A stretch of DNA of 64,000 bases from Faecalicatena sp. Marseille-Q4148 (GCA_018228665.1 CP073692.1:1054001-1118000), one strand, 5' to 3'; positions 19,946-29,275 are shown, counted from the first letter of the stretch. The notes: generated from the letters alone by a model not told the origin. Translations and numbers: made by a program.

Positions 19946-20797
19946 CTACTCACTATGTTTTGAATAAATGAAAATTCCAAGAATAATTACGATACCTCCA
20001 AGAACTGTATATAACCCCGGAATTTCTGAAAATAAAAAGATTCCGAGTACCGATGCAAACACCGGTTCCAGAAGTTTTACCGTAGAAATAAACGATGCTT
20101 TTTCATATTTCAGCCCCCAGCTGAAAATGCTGTGTCCCAGAAGACTGCAGCAAATTGCCATACCGATACTTGACACAAACATAGACGGACCATATCCGGT
20201 AACCGGTGTTTTCTGCAGCAGCAAAAGCACAAATACCGTTACCGCTGAAGATGCATATACAAGAAATGTATAAACGGTCGTTGTCATATGCTTCCGGCAA
20301 ATTTTTCCAATGATGGTATATACCGCCATAAATGCAGCTCCGGACAGCGCGATCAGATCGCCTTTCAGAATATCACTTCCAATTCCTGCATCTGCCATTG
20401 CCACTACAACGCTTCCTGCAAATGCCAGAAAAATTCCGATCCATCCCTGCCTGGATATCTTTTCCCGGAAGAAAAACAGCATAGCAAACGCAACAAAAAA
20501 GACTTCTGTGTCTACCAGTACGACACTGGATGCAATACTGGTAAATCGCAGTGACTCAAAATAAGCCGAAAAATGCAGTCCCAAAAAACAACCGCTGATT
20601 ACACAGAGCAGCACATCTTTTTTTGTTAATTTTTTCAATTCCGGACGAAATTTTACAAAAAGCGCCGGTGCTAAAAATATTGCAGCAAAAAGCGATCTGT
20701 AAAATGTCAGCACAAGAGACGGCGCATCGGTAATCCTCACAAAAACAGCCGAAAAAGACACTCCCAGTACCCCTAAAATAATTACTAATTTTTTCAT
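19946..20797 (-). CDS. EamA/DMT-superfamily transporter
   Basis: 283-residue integral membrane protein with ten predicted helices arranged as two EamA repeats, typical of drug/metabolite transporters. The first repeat has SFSAVFVRITDAPSLVLTFYRS; the second starts near residue 145 (LKGDLIALSGAAFMAVY) and ends in LLEPVFASVLGIFLFSEIPG. Substrate cannot be assigned. AGGAGAAGAGG precedes the ATG. Transcribed ahead of the ArsC/Spx-like gene. Confidence 0.85.
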   Translation of the reverse strand: MKKLVIILGVLGVSFSAVFVRITDAPSLVLTFYRSLFAAIFLAPALFVKFRPELKKLTKKDVLLCVISGCFLGLHFSAYFESLRFTSIASSVVLVDTEVFFVAFAMLFFFREKISRQGWIGIFLAFAGSVVVAMADAGIGSDILKGDLIALSGAAFMAVYTIIGKICRKHMTTTVYTFLVYASSAVTVFVLLLLQKTPVTGYGPSMFVSSIGMAICCSLLGHSIFSWGLKYEKASFISTVKLLEPVFASVLGIFLFSEIPGLYTVLGGIVIILGIFIYSKHSE

Positions 20798-20882
20798 CCT
20801 CTTCTCCTAACAGTTCATTTTTCACTTTATTTTAGCATATGCTGCTCTGAAATACTACTCTTTTTTGTACTGTGGTATAAAA

Positions 20883-22781
20883 TTATTCGCTTGCAGATCG
20901 CCCGGTGTAAAGCTGATAATATTTTCCTTTCTGAGCAATCAGTTCTTCATGGGAACCTCTTTCAATAATCCGTCCCTGCTCCAGTACCATAATGCAGTCG
21001 CTGTTTCTTACGGTAGAAAGTCTGTGGGCAATTACGAATGTTGTTCTTCCATGCATAAGCCTGTCCATTCCATCCTGCACAAGTTTTTCTGTCCGTGTGT
21101 CGATTGAACTTGTCGCCTCATCCAGAATCAGCACCGGCGGATCTGCCACAGCTGCTCTGGCAATTGATAGAAGCTGTCTCTGTCCCTGGCTTAAATTGCT
21201 GCCATTTCCATAGAGCATTGTCTGATAGCCGTCCGGAAGCCGGCGGATAAATCCATCTGCATTAGCCAGTTTCGCAGCCGCTATTACTTCCTCATCCGTT
21301 GCATCTAATTTTCCGTACCGGATATTTTCCATAACCGTTGCCGTAAACAAATTGGTATCCTGAAGTACAATCCCAAGCGAACGGCGCAGATCATCTTTCT
21401 TAATTTTATTAATATTAATACCATCATAACGAATCTTTCCATCCTGAATATCATAGAAGCGGTTAATTAGATTCGTAATTGTCGTTTTTCCTGCACCGGT
21501 AGATCCTACAAATGCAATCTTCTGTCCCGGAGTCGCATAAAGCTTAATATTGTGAAGGACAATCTTTTCATCATGATATCCGAAGTCTACATCATTAAAT
21601 ACGACATCTCCTTTTACTTCTACATAATCCGTTGTACCGGTTGCCTTGTGATAATGCTTCCACGCCCAGCACCCTGTATGTTTCTTTTCTGTCGGAACAA
21701 CACTTCCGTCAGCCTGGTGTTCCGCATTCACAAGCGTTACATAGCCTTCATCCGTTTCTTTTTCTTCGTCTAATAATCGGAAAATGCGTTCTGCACCTGC
21801 AAGCGCCATAACAACTGCATTCATCTGCTGACTTACCTGATTAATTGGCATATTAATACTTTTATTAAAGGTAAGGAAGCTTGCCAGACCGCCAAGCGTA
21901 AAACCTCCAACTCCATAAATGGCAAGAATTCCACCTACAATAGCGCATACCACATAACTGATATTTCCGAGCTGTGCATTAATCGGTCCAAGTATATTGG
22001 CAAACTTATTTGCTTTATCCGCACTTTCAAACAGCTGATTGTTCAAATGACTGAAATCTTCCATACTGGCTTTTTCATGGCAAAATACTTTTACAACCTT
22101 CTGCCCTTCCATCATTTCTTCAATAAAACCATTCAATGCTCCGAGATGTTTCTGCTGTGCAATGAAGTAGGTTCCGCTTAAACTTGCTGCTTTTTTTGTT
22201 GCCGTCATCATAACGGCAATCATTATGAGCGAAACAATTGTCAATGGAATATTCAACATAATCATACTGAGCATCACACTAACAATGGTTATCATACTTG
22301 ATAAGAGCTGAGGCATGCTCTGACTAATCATTTGTCGAAGAGTATCAATATCATTTGTATACACAGACATGATATCTCCATGTAAATGGGTATCAAAATA
22401 TTTAATCGGAAGATTTTCCATATGTACAAACATATCATCCCTGAGATTACGCAATGTTCCCTGTGTAACATAGATCATCAAACGATTATATAAATAAGTA
22501 GAAATAACTCCAACCAGGTAAATGACCGCTACTTGTCCGATCGCTGTTAAGAGCGGAACAAAATTCGGATTTTCACTTCCCAGCAACGGTACAATATAAC
22601 CGTCGATCAATGTTTTCATAAACATCGTTCCTCGTACATTTGCCAGTACACTGACAAAAATGCCAACTACAACAATCACTAGATGAACTTTATAATTTTT
22701 CAAAATATATTTCATCAGTCGGGCAAATAATTTCCCAGGATCTTTTACTTTTGGTTTTGCTCCCCGCATTGGTTTTGGCAT
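20883..22781 (-). CDS. ABC exporter half-transporter B (membrane + ATPase)
   Basis: 632-residue type IV ABC exporter subunit. Six membrane helices lie in residues 30-330, and the nucleotide-binding domain in about 390-625 has GSTGAGKTT, Q-loop VLQDTNLF, signature LSQGQRQLLSIARA and Walker B VLILDEATSSID. Both the catalytic Glu and the signature (NLSQGQ) are intact. It lies 2 bp after the companion exporter, with which it should form a heterodimer of the LmrCD/BmrCD multidrug type. The upstream MarR protein suggests drug-inducible expression. The N-terminus begins MPKPMRGAKPK, positively charged and cytoplasmic. Confidence 0.9.
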   Translation of the reverse strand: MPKPMRGAKPKVKDPGKLFARLMKYILKNYKVHLVIVVVGIFVSVLANVRGTMFMKTLIDGYIVPLLGSENPNFVPLLTAIGQVAVIYLVGVISTYLYNRLMIYVTQGTLRNLRDDMFVHMENLPIKYFDTHLHGDIMSVYTNDIDTLRQMISQSMPQLLSSMITIVSVMLSMIMLNIPLTIVSLIMIAVMMTATKKAASLSGTYFIAQQKHLGALNGFIEEMMEGQKVVKVFCHEKASMEDFSHLNNQLFESADKANKFANILGPINAQLGNISYVVCAIVGGILAIYGVGGFTLGGLASFLTFNKSINMPINQVSQQMNAVVMALAGAERIFRLLDEEKETDEGYVTLVNAEHQADGSVVPTEKKHTGCWAWKHYHKATGTTDYVEVKGDVVFNDVDFGYHDEKIVLHNIKLYATPGQKIAFVGSTGAGKTTITNLINRFYDIQDGKIRYDGININKIKKDDLRRSLGIVLQDTNLFTATVMENIRYGKLDATDEEVIAAAKLANADGFIRRLPDGYQTMLYGNGSNLSQGQRQLLSIARAAVADPPVLILDEATSSIDTRTEKLVQDGMDRLMHGRTTFVIAHRLSTVRNSDCIMVLEQGRIIERGSHEELIAQKGKYYQLYTGRSASE

Positions 22782-22783
22782 AA

Positions 22784-24535
22784 TTATTCCCCTCCTCTTC
22801 CTTCATCAAAATCTCCGCCTCCGCGATTTTGAGATTCATATACATCCCGGTAAATTGCATTTGTCTCCATGAGCTGTTCATGAGTTCCAAATCCATTTAC
22901 CATTCCATTTTCCATAACAATAATTCGATCTGCTCCCTGCACACTGGAAATACGCTGTGCAATGATGAACTTCGTCGTATCCGGGATTTCCTCTGCAAAT
23001 GCTTTTCGAATCTTTGCATCTGTAGCAGTATCCACTGCACTTGTAGAATCATCTAAAATCAATATTTTCGGCTTTTTCAGGAGCGCTCTGGCAATACAAA
23101 GACGCTGCTTTTGTCCGCCGGACACATTTGCTCCTCCCTGCTCAATATGTGTTTCGTATTTCTGCGGCATACGCTCAATAAATTCATCTGCACATGCAAG
23201 ACGACATACTCGTTTACATTCTTCTTCAGAGGCATCCGGATCTCCCCAGCGAAGATTATCAAGAATTGTTCCTCCAAACAACACATTTTTCTGAAGAACA
23301 ACCGCTACCTGATTCCTCAATGTTTCCAGATCATATTCCTTTATATTTACACCGCCCACATATACATTTCCTGCTGTTGTGTCATAAAGACGGCTAATCA
23401 GATTCACAAGGCTGGATTTAGCGCTTCCTGTTCCGCCAATAATTCCAATCGTCTCTCCTGATCGTACAGTCAGATTGATATCTCTCAGTACCGGTTCCTC
23501 ACTGTCTTTTTTATAACTGAAATCTACATGCTCGAACACAACGCTTCCATCTTTCACTTCTTTTTTCGGATTCTTTCCATTACAAAGATCTGTTTTTTCA
23601 TTCAAAACCTCTGTAATCCGACGCGCGCTCGCCATACTCATTGTCACCATAACAAAAATCATCGAAAGCATCATCAGACTCATCAAAATATTCGTACAAT
23701 ATGTCAGAAGACTCATTAGCTCACCTGTCGTCAGATTATTAGAAACAATCATTTTTGCTCCAAGCCAGCTGATTCCGAGAATGCACCCGTACACGGTAAA
23801 CTGCATTACCGGAGAATTCATAACAACAATGTTTTCTGCTTTCACAAACATTCGATACAGGTTGGCACTGGCTTTTGTAAACTTGTCCTTCTCAAATTCT
23901 TCCCGCACATAAGCCTTTACTACGCGGATTCCTGTAATGTTTTCCTGCACACTGGCATTGAGATCGTCGTATTTTTCAAATACACTGTTAAAATATTTTG
24001 TCGCACGGCTTATAATGACCATCAAAAAAATACCAAGCAAAATGACTGCCACAAGGTAGATTGATGCCAGTCTTGCATTAATCATAAACGCCATAACCAT
24101 AGCGCAGATCATGCTGGCAGGCGCCCGCATACACATACGCAGAATCATCTGATATGCATTCTGTATATTGCTTACATCCGTTGTCAATCGTGTAATCAAA
24201 CCTGCCGTACTGTATTTGTCGATATTGGCAAACGAAAACGTCTGAATATTTTCAAACATGGCTTCTCTCAAATTTCTTGCAAATCCGGTAGAAGCTTTTG
24301 CTCCGTAAATACCTCCCATCAGTCCTGCCAGAAGCCCTGCCGCTGCTACAACAACCATCACACCACCTACGATCATAATATGGCGAATATTTCCTTTTTC
24401 TACCCCCTCATCAATAATTGACGCCATCAAAAGCGGTATCATTGTCTCAAGAATCACTTCCAGAATCATATAAATCGGTGTCAGAACAGATTCTCGTTTA
24501 AATTCTTTGACCTGTCCCAATAGTGTCTTAACCAT
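22784..24535 (-). CDS. ABC exporter half-transporter A (membrane + ATPase)
   Basis: 583-residue ABC exporter subunit with six helices (about 17-300). Its ATPase domain has GGTGSAKSS as a divergent Walker A (GxxGSxKSS), signature NVSGGQKQRLCIARAL and Walker B ILILDDSTSAVD. Asp replaces the usual catalytic Glu after Walker B (LDDS). That degenerate catalytic site is characteristic of one half of heterodimeric exporters such as BmrC/LmrC and supports pairing with the gene downstream. Its ATG directly follows the marR TAG, so the two are translationally close. Confidence 0.9.
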   Translation of the reverse strand: MVKTLLGQVKEFKRESVLTPIYMILEVILETMIPLLMASIIDEGVEKGNIRHIMIVGGVMVVVAAAGLLAGLMGGIYGAKASTGFARNLREAMFENIQTFSFANIDKYSTAGLITRLTTDVSNIQNAYQMILRMCMRAPASMICAMVMAFMINARLASIYLVAVILLGIFLMVIISRATKYFNSVFEKYDDLNASVQENITGIRVVKAYVREEFEKDKFTKASANLYRMFVKAENIVVMNSPVMQFTVYGCILGISWLGAKMIVSNNLTTGELMSLLTYCTNILMSLMMLSMIFVMVTMSMASARRITEVLNEKTDLCNGKNPKKEVKDGSVVFEHVDFSYKKDSEEPVLRDINLTVRSGETIGIIGGTGSAKSSLVNLISRLYDTTAGNVYVGGVNIKEYDLETLRNQVAVVLQKNVLFGGTILDNLRWGDPDASEEECKRVCRLACADEFIERMPQKYETHIEQGGANVSGGQKQRLCIARALLKKPKILILDDSTSAVDTATDAKIRKAFAEEIPDTTKFIIAQRISSVQGADRIIVMENGMVNGFGTHEQLMETNAIYRDVYESQNRGGGDFDEGRGGE

Positions 24536-25009
24536 CTAGCCTTTCTCCTTTCGCTCTTCTGTCTTGTAGTTTTTCTCATCTTCCTGTGCATTTGCTTTCA
24601 TTCTGCGGAGTACACAAAGAAAAATTTCTAACTCTTCTTCGGAAATCCCTCTCAGAAGTCTTTCCTCCAGATAGTTGATTATCTTCTCTGTCTCTCGGTT
24701 CATCTCAACACCTTTTTCTGTTAGAACAATTTTTTTCAGCCTCGCATCTTCTTTCACGCCAATACGTCTGATATATCCCTTTTTTTCCATCAGCTTCAGA
24801 ATGGTTGCTGTTGTGGAACGCGCCATCGAATAGCGATTCTCAATATCTTTTTGAAAAATATCTTCCTCCCGGTGTCGATACAAAAATCCTATAATCCATC
24901 CATGCATCACTGTCACTTCGTCTCTTCCCATCCGTGACTGATGAGCCATCATATTGCGTCCAAGAATGTTGTCTAATTCATGAATCTCATGTCCAATCGG
25001 CTTCGCCAT
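24536..25009 (-). CDS. MarR-family transcriptional regulator
   Basis: 157-residue winged-helix repressor. The helix-turn-helix spans about 55-85 (QKDIENRYSMARSTTATILKLMEKKGYI), followed by the wing RRIGVKEDARLKKIVLTEKG. It heads the operon with two ABC half-exporters. Immediately upstream are a strong promoter and a 31-bp palindrome covering the start site, so autorepression and control of the exporters is the simple model. The divergently transcribed MATE pump may be co-regulated. AAAGGAGAAACAAA precedes the ATG. Confidence 0.9.
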   Translation of the reverse strand: MAKPIGHEIHELDNILGRNMMAHQSRMGRDEVTVMHGWIIGFLYRHREEDIFQKDIENRYSMARSTTATILKLMEKKGYIRRIGVKEDARLKKIVLTEKGVEMNRETEKIINYLEERLLRGISEEELEIFLCVLRRMKANAQEDEKNYKTEERKEKG

Positions 25010-25039
25010 TTTGTTTCTCCTTTATTGCAAAATCATCAT

Positions 25040-25070
25040 AGTTCTATAGCGAACAATTCGCTTGCGAACT
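25040..25070 (-). promoter_or_regulatory. Candidate MarR operator (31-bp inverted repeat)
   Basis: Pattern AGTTC-N5-CGAA, centre CAA, TTCG-N5-GAACT: nine base pairs of two-part dyad symmetry. It lies directly downstream of the -10 of the marR promoter, over the probable transcription start. Position and symmetry fit a MarR dimer site. Confidence 0.6.
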
Positions 25071-25072
25071 TT

Positions 25073-25102
25073 ATTATACACATTATCAGAAACTATTGTC
25101 AA
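25073..25102 (-). promoter_or_regulatory. Consensus promoter of the marR-ABC exporter operon
   Basis: Minus-strand TTGACA (25102-25097) and TATAAT (25078-25073) with an 18-bp spacer. Both hexamers are perfect, so tight repression would be needed to keep this operon off. Confidence 0.82.
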
Positions 25103-25147
25103 GTTTTTTATGCACACCAGAAAGTACATCTGATCTCCTTTTCTTCC

Positions 25148-25176
25148 TTGAACTTTCCAAAGGAGATGCTTATAAT
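25148..25176 (+). promoter_or_regulatory. Promoter of the MATE transporter gene
   Basis: TTGAAC (25148-25153), 17 bp, TATAAT (25171-25176), 45 bp before the ATG at 25221. The candidate MarR operator lies about 80 bp upstream and does not overlap it. Confidence 0.75.
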
Positions 25177-25220
25177 ACTAAGTTAGGTATATAGTTTTAA
25201 AGAAATCGAGGTGTTACAGC

Positions 25221-26570
25221 ATGAAAAAAAATTATGAAATGGACATGTGCAATGGTCCGCTCCTCGGGAAAATCCTCATTTTCTCGGGGCCTCTGATTCT
25301 ATCCGGAATCCTTCAGCTTCTCTTTAATGCAGCAGATATTGTTGTTGTCGGCCGCTTTACCGGAAGCCATGCGCTTGCAGCAGTTGGTTCTACCAGCGCT
25401 CTGATCAACCTTCTTGTAAATTTATTCATCGGACTTTCGATCGGAACCAATGTATTGGTAGCTCGATTCTATGGCGCAAAAAAAGAAGCCGAAGTCAGCG
25501 ATACTGTTCATACTTCTATTATGACAGCCATTCTCGGAGGAATTCTCATGATCTTTGTTGGCGTTATTCTGGCACGCCCACTCCTTGAAATGATGGGAAC
25601 TCCGGATAATGTCATTGCACATTCCGTACTTTATATGCGTATTTATTTTATTGGAATGCCTGCCTTTATGATTTATAATTTCGGCGCAGCCATTCTTCGT
25701 GCCATAGGCGATACACAGCGTCCGCTTTATTTCCTTATGGCAGCCGGTGTGATTAATGTAATATTTAACTTAATCTTTGTAATCGTCTTCCACATGGGCG
25801 TTGCCGGAGTTGCCGCTGCAACTGTTATTTCACAAGTGATATCGGCACTTCTTATACTAAATTGCCTGACTCATGTCGAAGGAATGTGTCATTTGAATTT
25901 AAAAAGTCTAAAAATACACAGCGATAAGCTGATTCAGATGTTAAAGATCGGACTTCCTGCCGGGATGCAGGGCGTCGTATTTTCTATCTCCAACGTACTG
26001 ATTCAATCTTCTGTAAATTCCTTCGGCTCCATTGCAATGGCAGGGAATACAGCTGCATCCAATATTGAAGGATTTGTCTACACATCTATGAATGCCATTT
26101 ATCAGACTGCACTAAGTTTTACAAGCCAGAATATGGGCGCCGGAAACTACAAGCGAATCAATCAGATTTTGCTCCGCTGTCTTGCAATTGTATCTGTAAT
26201 TGGACTCCTTCTTGGAAATGGAGCTTACTTATTTGGCCGCCAGCTGCTTGGCATTTATTCTTCTGATCCACAGGTAATCGAATTCGGGCTGTCTCGAATG
26301 GCAATCATCAGTTGTACCTATTTTCTTTGCGGTATTATGGATGTCATGGTCGGAAGCATTCGCGGACTTGGCTATTCTGTGATGCCGATGATCGTATCGC
26401 TGACCGGAGCCTGCGCTTTCCGCGTGTTATGGATTTTTACAATTTTCCAGTGGCAGCACACTTTATTTATCCTGTATATTTCTTATCCGATTTCCTGGAT
26501 TCTAACTGGAGGTGTTCATATTCTTTGTTATCGTCATGTACATAAAAAGCTGTCCACCGCAATGATGTAA
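25221..26570 (+). CDS. MATE-family multidrug efflux transporter
   Basis: 449-residue membrane protein with twelve predicted helices in two six-helix lobes. It starts MDMCNGPLLGKILIFSGPL, the typical N-lobe entry, and has the PGMQ-type second-lobe entry IGLPAGMQGVVFSISN near 250. MATE pumps export cationic drugs or metabolites with Na+ or H+. Divergent from the MarR/ABC exporter operon, giving an export-dedicated locus. GAGGTG precedes the ATG, and a strong terminator follows. Confidence 0.9.
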   Translation: MKKNYEMDMCNGPLLGKILIFSGPLILSGILQLLFNAADIVVVGRFTGSHALAAVGSTSALINLLVNLFIGLSIGTNVLVARFYGAKKEAEVSDTVHTSIMTAILGGILMIFVGVILARPLLEMMGTPDNVIAHSVLYMRIYFIGMPAFMIYNFGAAILRAIGDTQRPLYFLMAAGVINVIFNLIFVIVFHMGVAGVAAATVISQVISALLILNCLTHVEGMCHLNLKSLKIHSDKLIQMLKIGLPAGMQGVVFSISNVLIQSSVNSFGSIAMAGNTAASNIEGFVYTSMNAIYQTALSFTSQNMGAGNYKRINQILLRCLAIVSVIGLLLGNGAYLFGRQLLGIYSSDPQVIEFGLSRMAIISCTYFLCGIMDVMVGSIRGLGYSVMPMIVSLTGACAFRVLWIFTIFQWQHTLFILYISYPISWILTGGVHILCYRHVHKKLSTAMM

Positions 26571-26594
26571 AAAAGTATTATTCATTATAATGAC

Positions 26595-26633
26595 AAAAAG
26601 GGTATCGCAAAATCATTAAGCGATACCCTTTTT
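26595..26633 (+). terminator. Bidirectional terminator after the MATE gene
   Basis: A 14-bp perfect stem (AAAAAGGGTATCGC/GCGATACCCTTTTT) with an 11-nt loop. It carries T tracts on both strands, so it also ends the convergent zinc-ribbon gene. Confidence 0.92.
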
Positions 26634-26686
26634 CATCTTTATAAAAGTTTCAGATGAAATATTCTTCTTTCTAATTTAAAAATCTG

Positions 26687-27646
26687 TTAGACGAACAGAG
26701 CTTCTTCTGCTTCTTCCGGAAGTACTTCTGTCTCTTCTGCGGAAGCACTTATGGCATACTCTGTCTGCACATTCTGAGAAATAAACGGAATCGGACGATC
26801 TGTCATCTTACAGTAGAAAATTGTTCCTGCTGCACCAAGCGCAATCAGGATTAAAATTACAAGAATGATGACCGGAGCCTTTGATCCGCGGCTTTCATCC
26901 TCATCTTCTACTGAAAGCAGTTCATCATAACCGCGTTTCATTTCTTCTTCCCGTTTCTGACGCACTTCCTTCGGCGGAATATTGGAATATGTCTGCTGTG
27001 ATGTCTTCTGTTTTGGAGCACGTTCTCTTGGAAGCTCTTCTGTCGTTCTCTTTGGCTGTGGTTTCTTTGCCGGTGCCGGTTTTGTCTTTCTTACCGGACG
27101 TTCTTCTTCCTCTTCTGCAACTGCTTTTACCGGTGCCGGTCTCTTCGCAGGTGCTTTCTTAGCTGCTCCTCTACGATCTTCTTCGCTTCTCTTCGCAGGC
27201 GCTTTCTTAACCGGAGCAGCTGTGCGCTGTTTCGCTCCTTCTTTTTCTGAGGCAATGCTCTCTTCTCTTTTCTTAACAGGAGCATTCTCGGCAAGAGTTT
27301 CTTTCTCTTCTGCTCTCTTTGGTTCTTTCCTCGGCGCTGCCGGTGTCTTCTCAGCAGAATTCTTCGCTGCCGGTCTCGCCGTTCTTACTGCTTCTCCTTC
27401 AGCATTTCCTTGCATATTCTTCTCTTCCGATGCCTTTGGCTGAGCCTTCTCCTGATCGTCTTTTTGCTTCACAGAAGCTCTGGCTGCTGCTTTCTCCGCC
27501 TGTTTTGCACGCTGTTTATCTAAGTTCCACTTTTTCTTACAGTCTGTACAAATTGCAAATTGATTATATATTGCCTCGCCGTTCTCATCGACTGAAACTT
27601 TTTCATCACGGATCAAAAGATCTTTTCCGCATTTAGGACATTTCAT
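26687..27646 (-). CDS. Zinc-ribbon, Lys/Ala/Pro-rich single-pass membrane protein
   Basis: 319 residues, family not recognised. The N-terminus is a zinc ribbon (CPKC at 3-6 and CTDC near 33-36). From about 45 to 240 follows a low-complexity, highly charged Lys/Ala/Pro/Glu region with repeated KKAPAKR-like units resembling histone H1 or AlgP tails. One membrane helix lies near 256-280 (APVIILVILILIALGAAG), then a 38-residue acidic tail, predicted outside. The predicted topology places the zinc ribbon and basic region in the cytoplasm, where they could contact nucleic acid or acidic partners; this is inference. Monocistronic. The repeats make the opposite frames look open (27000-27450), but those are shadows. 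Confidence 0.75.
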   Translation of the reverse strand: MKCPKCGKDLLIRDEKVSVDENGEAIYNQFAICTDCKKKWNLDKQRAKQAEKAAARASVKQKDDQEKAQPKASEEKNMQGNAEGEAVRTARPAAKNSAEKTPAAPRKEPKRAEEKETLAENAPVKKREESIASEKEGAKQRTAAPVKKAPAKRSEEDRRGAAKKAPAKRPAPVKAVAEEEEERPVRKTKPAPAKKPQPKRTTEELPRERAPKQKTSQQTYSNIPPKEVRQKREEEMKRGYDELLSVEDEDESRGSKAPVIILVILILIALGAAGTIFYCKMTDRPIPFISQNVQTEYAISASAEETEVLPEEAEEALFV

Positions 27647-27803
27647 AAATGGTTACCTCTTTTCTCTTGTATTTCAAAATTATCTGCATTTTAAGATATT
27701 ATAGCATAAATTATCTCAGAAGTAAAAGAGCGATTATTGGAAATTTGTGTGAATTTATATGAATTAAGATAATCTTTAGAAATGCGCTGATAAAATAAGA
27801 AAA

Positions 27804-27890
27804 CGCTGCAGGAGGGATTTGAACCCCCGTGTCCTTAATGGAACCAACGGATTTCGAGACCGAGCCAATAAGCCTCTCTGGCACTGCAGC
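27804..27890 (-). tRNA. tRNA-Ser (anticodon CGA)
   Basis: 87-nt tRNA on the minus strand with a perfect 7-bp acceptor stem (GCTGCAG/CTGCAGC). It has discriminator G73, a long class II variable arm, a TTCAAAT T-loop and anticodon loop CTCGAAA. The long arm, G73 and CGA anticodon identify serine (UCG codon). CCA is not encoded. The anticodon stem shows T-T oppositions at 27-43 and 31-39 around a CGG/CCG core. A -10 (TATACT, 27906-27901) lies just upstream. Confidence 0.9.
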
Positions 27891-27983
27891 GTACTTCTAT
27901 AGTATAACAAAGCTTCCGGTAAAATAAAAGTGTTAATTTAAATATATTCACAAAATATATTTCGTCTTGTGAAAGGTAACCGA

Positions 27984-29216
27984 TTATTCCTGTTGCTGTG
28001 CATCATAATTTAAAAATTCTCTCACAGTCGGATGTACCACAAGAAATCTCACTATCCCAACAGACAGCAAAACACTTATCAAAATAATAATCTGCGGCTT
28101 CCAAATTTCTCCCAGCAGGCCTCCAACAAAATTTCCTAATGGTGAGATTGCCATTCCAAGTGTTGTCTTCATAGCTGATACCTTTCCTCTTTTATCCGCA
28201 GGAGTTCTCTGCATTACCGTTGCATTCATAATCATATTAAATACAATCTGAAATACAAATGCTCCGAAAAACAGCAGGAGAATCATCCAAAACCGCTCAC
28301 ACAACACTGCAACCCCTATCATTCCGATAAATGAAAATAAAGCAGTCTGATAGCAGGCATATTTTTGATATGCCTTCAGTGTTATCATAGACAGCACAAA
28401 CATTCCCGTCAGCACGCCTACGCTTTGAACCGCACTCAAAATACCGTATTTTGTTATCCCCAACTGTGGACTTTCTGCAAACCAGGGAATGATCAGCACT
28501 CTGATAATTCCAAATAAAAAATTAACACTGAAAGACATGGCAATTACCCGAATCATTCCTTCATACTTCATCACAAAATAAATACCGTCTTTAAAATCCT
28601 GAAGGAGAGTGCCTTTTCGTGCTTTCTTGTCAATATGCGGAATCTGAATCAATAACTCTGTACCTGCCGAAATAAGATAGGAAATACCATTTATAAAGAA
28701 CATAAACGCTGCTCCCAAAAGTGAATAGACTGCTCCTCCTAAAGACTGCCCGAAAATATCTGCTCCTGTTGTTGCCATTTGATATACCGAATTTGCTCTC
28801 ATAAGATTTTCATCCGAAACAATATCCGGGATAGAAGATTCAACTGCCGGATTAAAAAACGCTGCACAAATCCCATCCAGAATTGCCACCAACATTAACA
28901 TCCAAATTTGCAGAACTCCCGCTTTCAGGGCAATCGTTACCAAAAGAATGCTCACACCTCTGACTAAATCACCGAGAACAATCAATTTCTTTCTATCCGT
29001 TCGATCCACAACTACTCCAAGCATCGGTCCCAAAATTACTCTTGGAAGCGTAATCAGAGCCATATTAATTCCCATTACCGCTGTTGATCCTGTCAATTCC
29101 AACACAAAAAAATTCAATGCAATCCCATAAAATGCATCACCAAGAGCAGATACGAACTGTCCCTGGCACAGTAAAAAGAAATTACGATTCCATAATCTTT
29201 TTTGACTTTTTTCCAT
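27984..29216 (-). CDS. MFS transporter (MFS_3/enterobactin-exporter-like)
   Basis: 410-residue major facilitator protein with twelve predicted helices. It starts MEKSQKRLWNRNFFLLCQGQ with SALGDAFYGIAL in helix 1 and the loop 2-3 motif VVDRTDRKKLIVLGD. The pattern matches the MFS_3 family (macrolide/multidrug or siderophore exporters). The start at 29216 follows AAGGTGG; an upstream ATG at 29270 extends the frame without homology. Substrate unknown. Located between tRNA-Ser and the efp terminator. Confidence 0.85.
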   Translation of the reverse strand: MEKSQKRLWNRNFFLLCQGQFVSALGDAFYGIALNFFVLELTGSTAVMGINMALITLPRVILGPMLGVVVDRTDRKKLIVLGDLVRGVSILLVTIALKAGVLQIWMLMLVAILDGICAAFFNPAVESSIPDIVSDENLMRANSVYQMATTGADIFGQSLGGAVYSLLGAAFMFFINGISYLISAGTELLIQIPHIDKKARKGTLLQDFKDGIYFVMKYEGMIRVIAMSFSVNFLFGIIRVLIIPWFAESPQLGITKYGILSAVQSVGVLTGMFVLSMITLKAYQKYACYQTALFSFIGMIGVAVLCERFWMILLLFFGAFVFQIVFNMIMNATVMQRTPADKRGKVSAMKTTLGMAISPLGNFVGGLLGEIWKPQIIILISVLLSVGIVRFLVVHPTVREFLNYDAQQQE

Positions 29217-29275
29217 TCTCCACCTTCCTTCCTTTGTTCTCCCCATAAGAACACGCGCCAGACTCATCAAGAACC

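Noticed and set aside
26982..27443. Long plus-strand frame rich in Ser/Phe/Ala opposite the zinc-ribbon gene
   Set aside because: It is the complement of the low-complexity Lys/Ala/Pro repeats, has no ribosome site, and mirrors their codon pattern.
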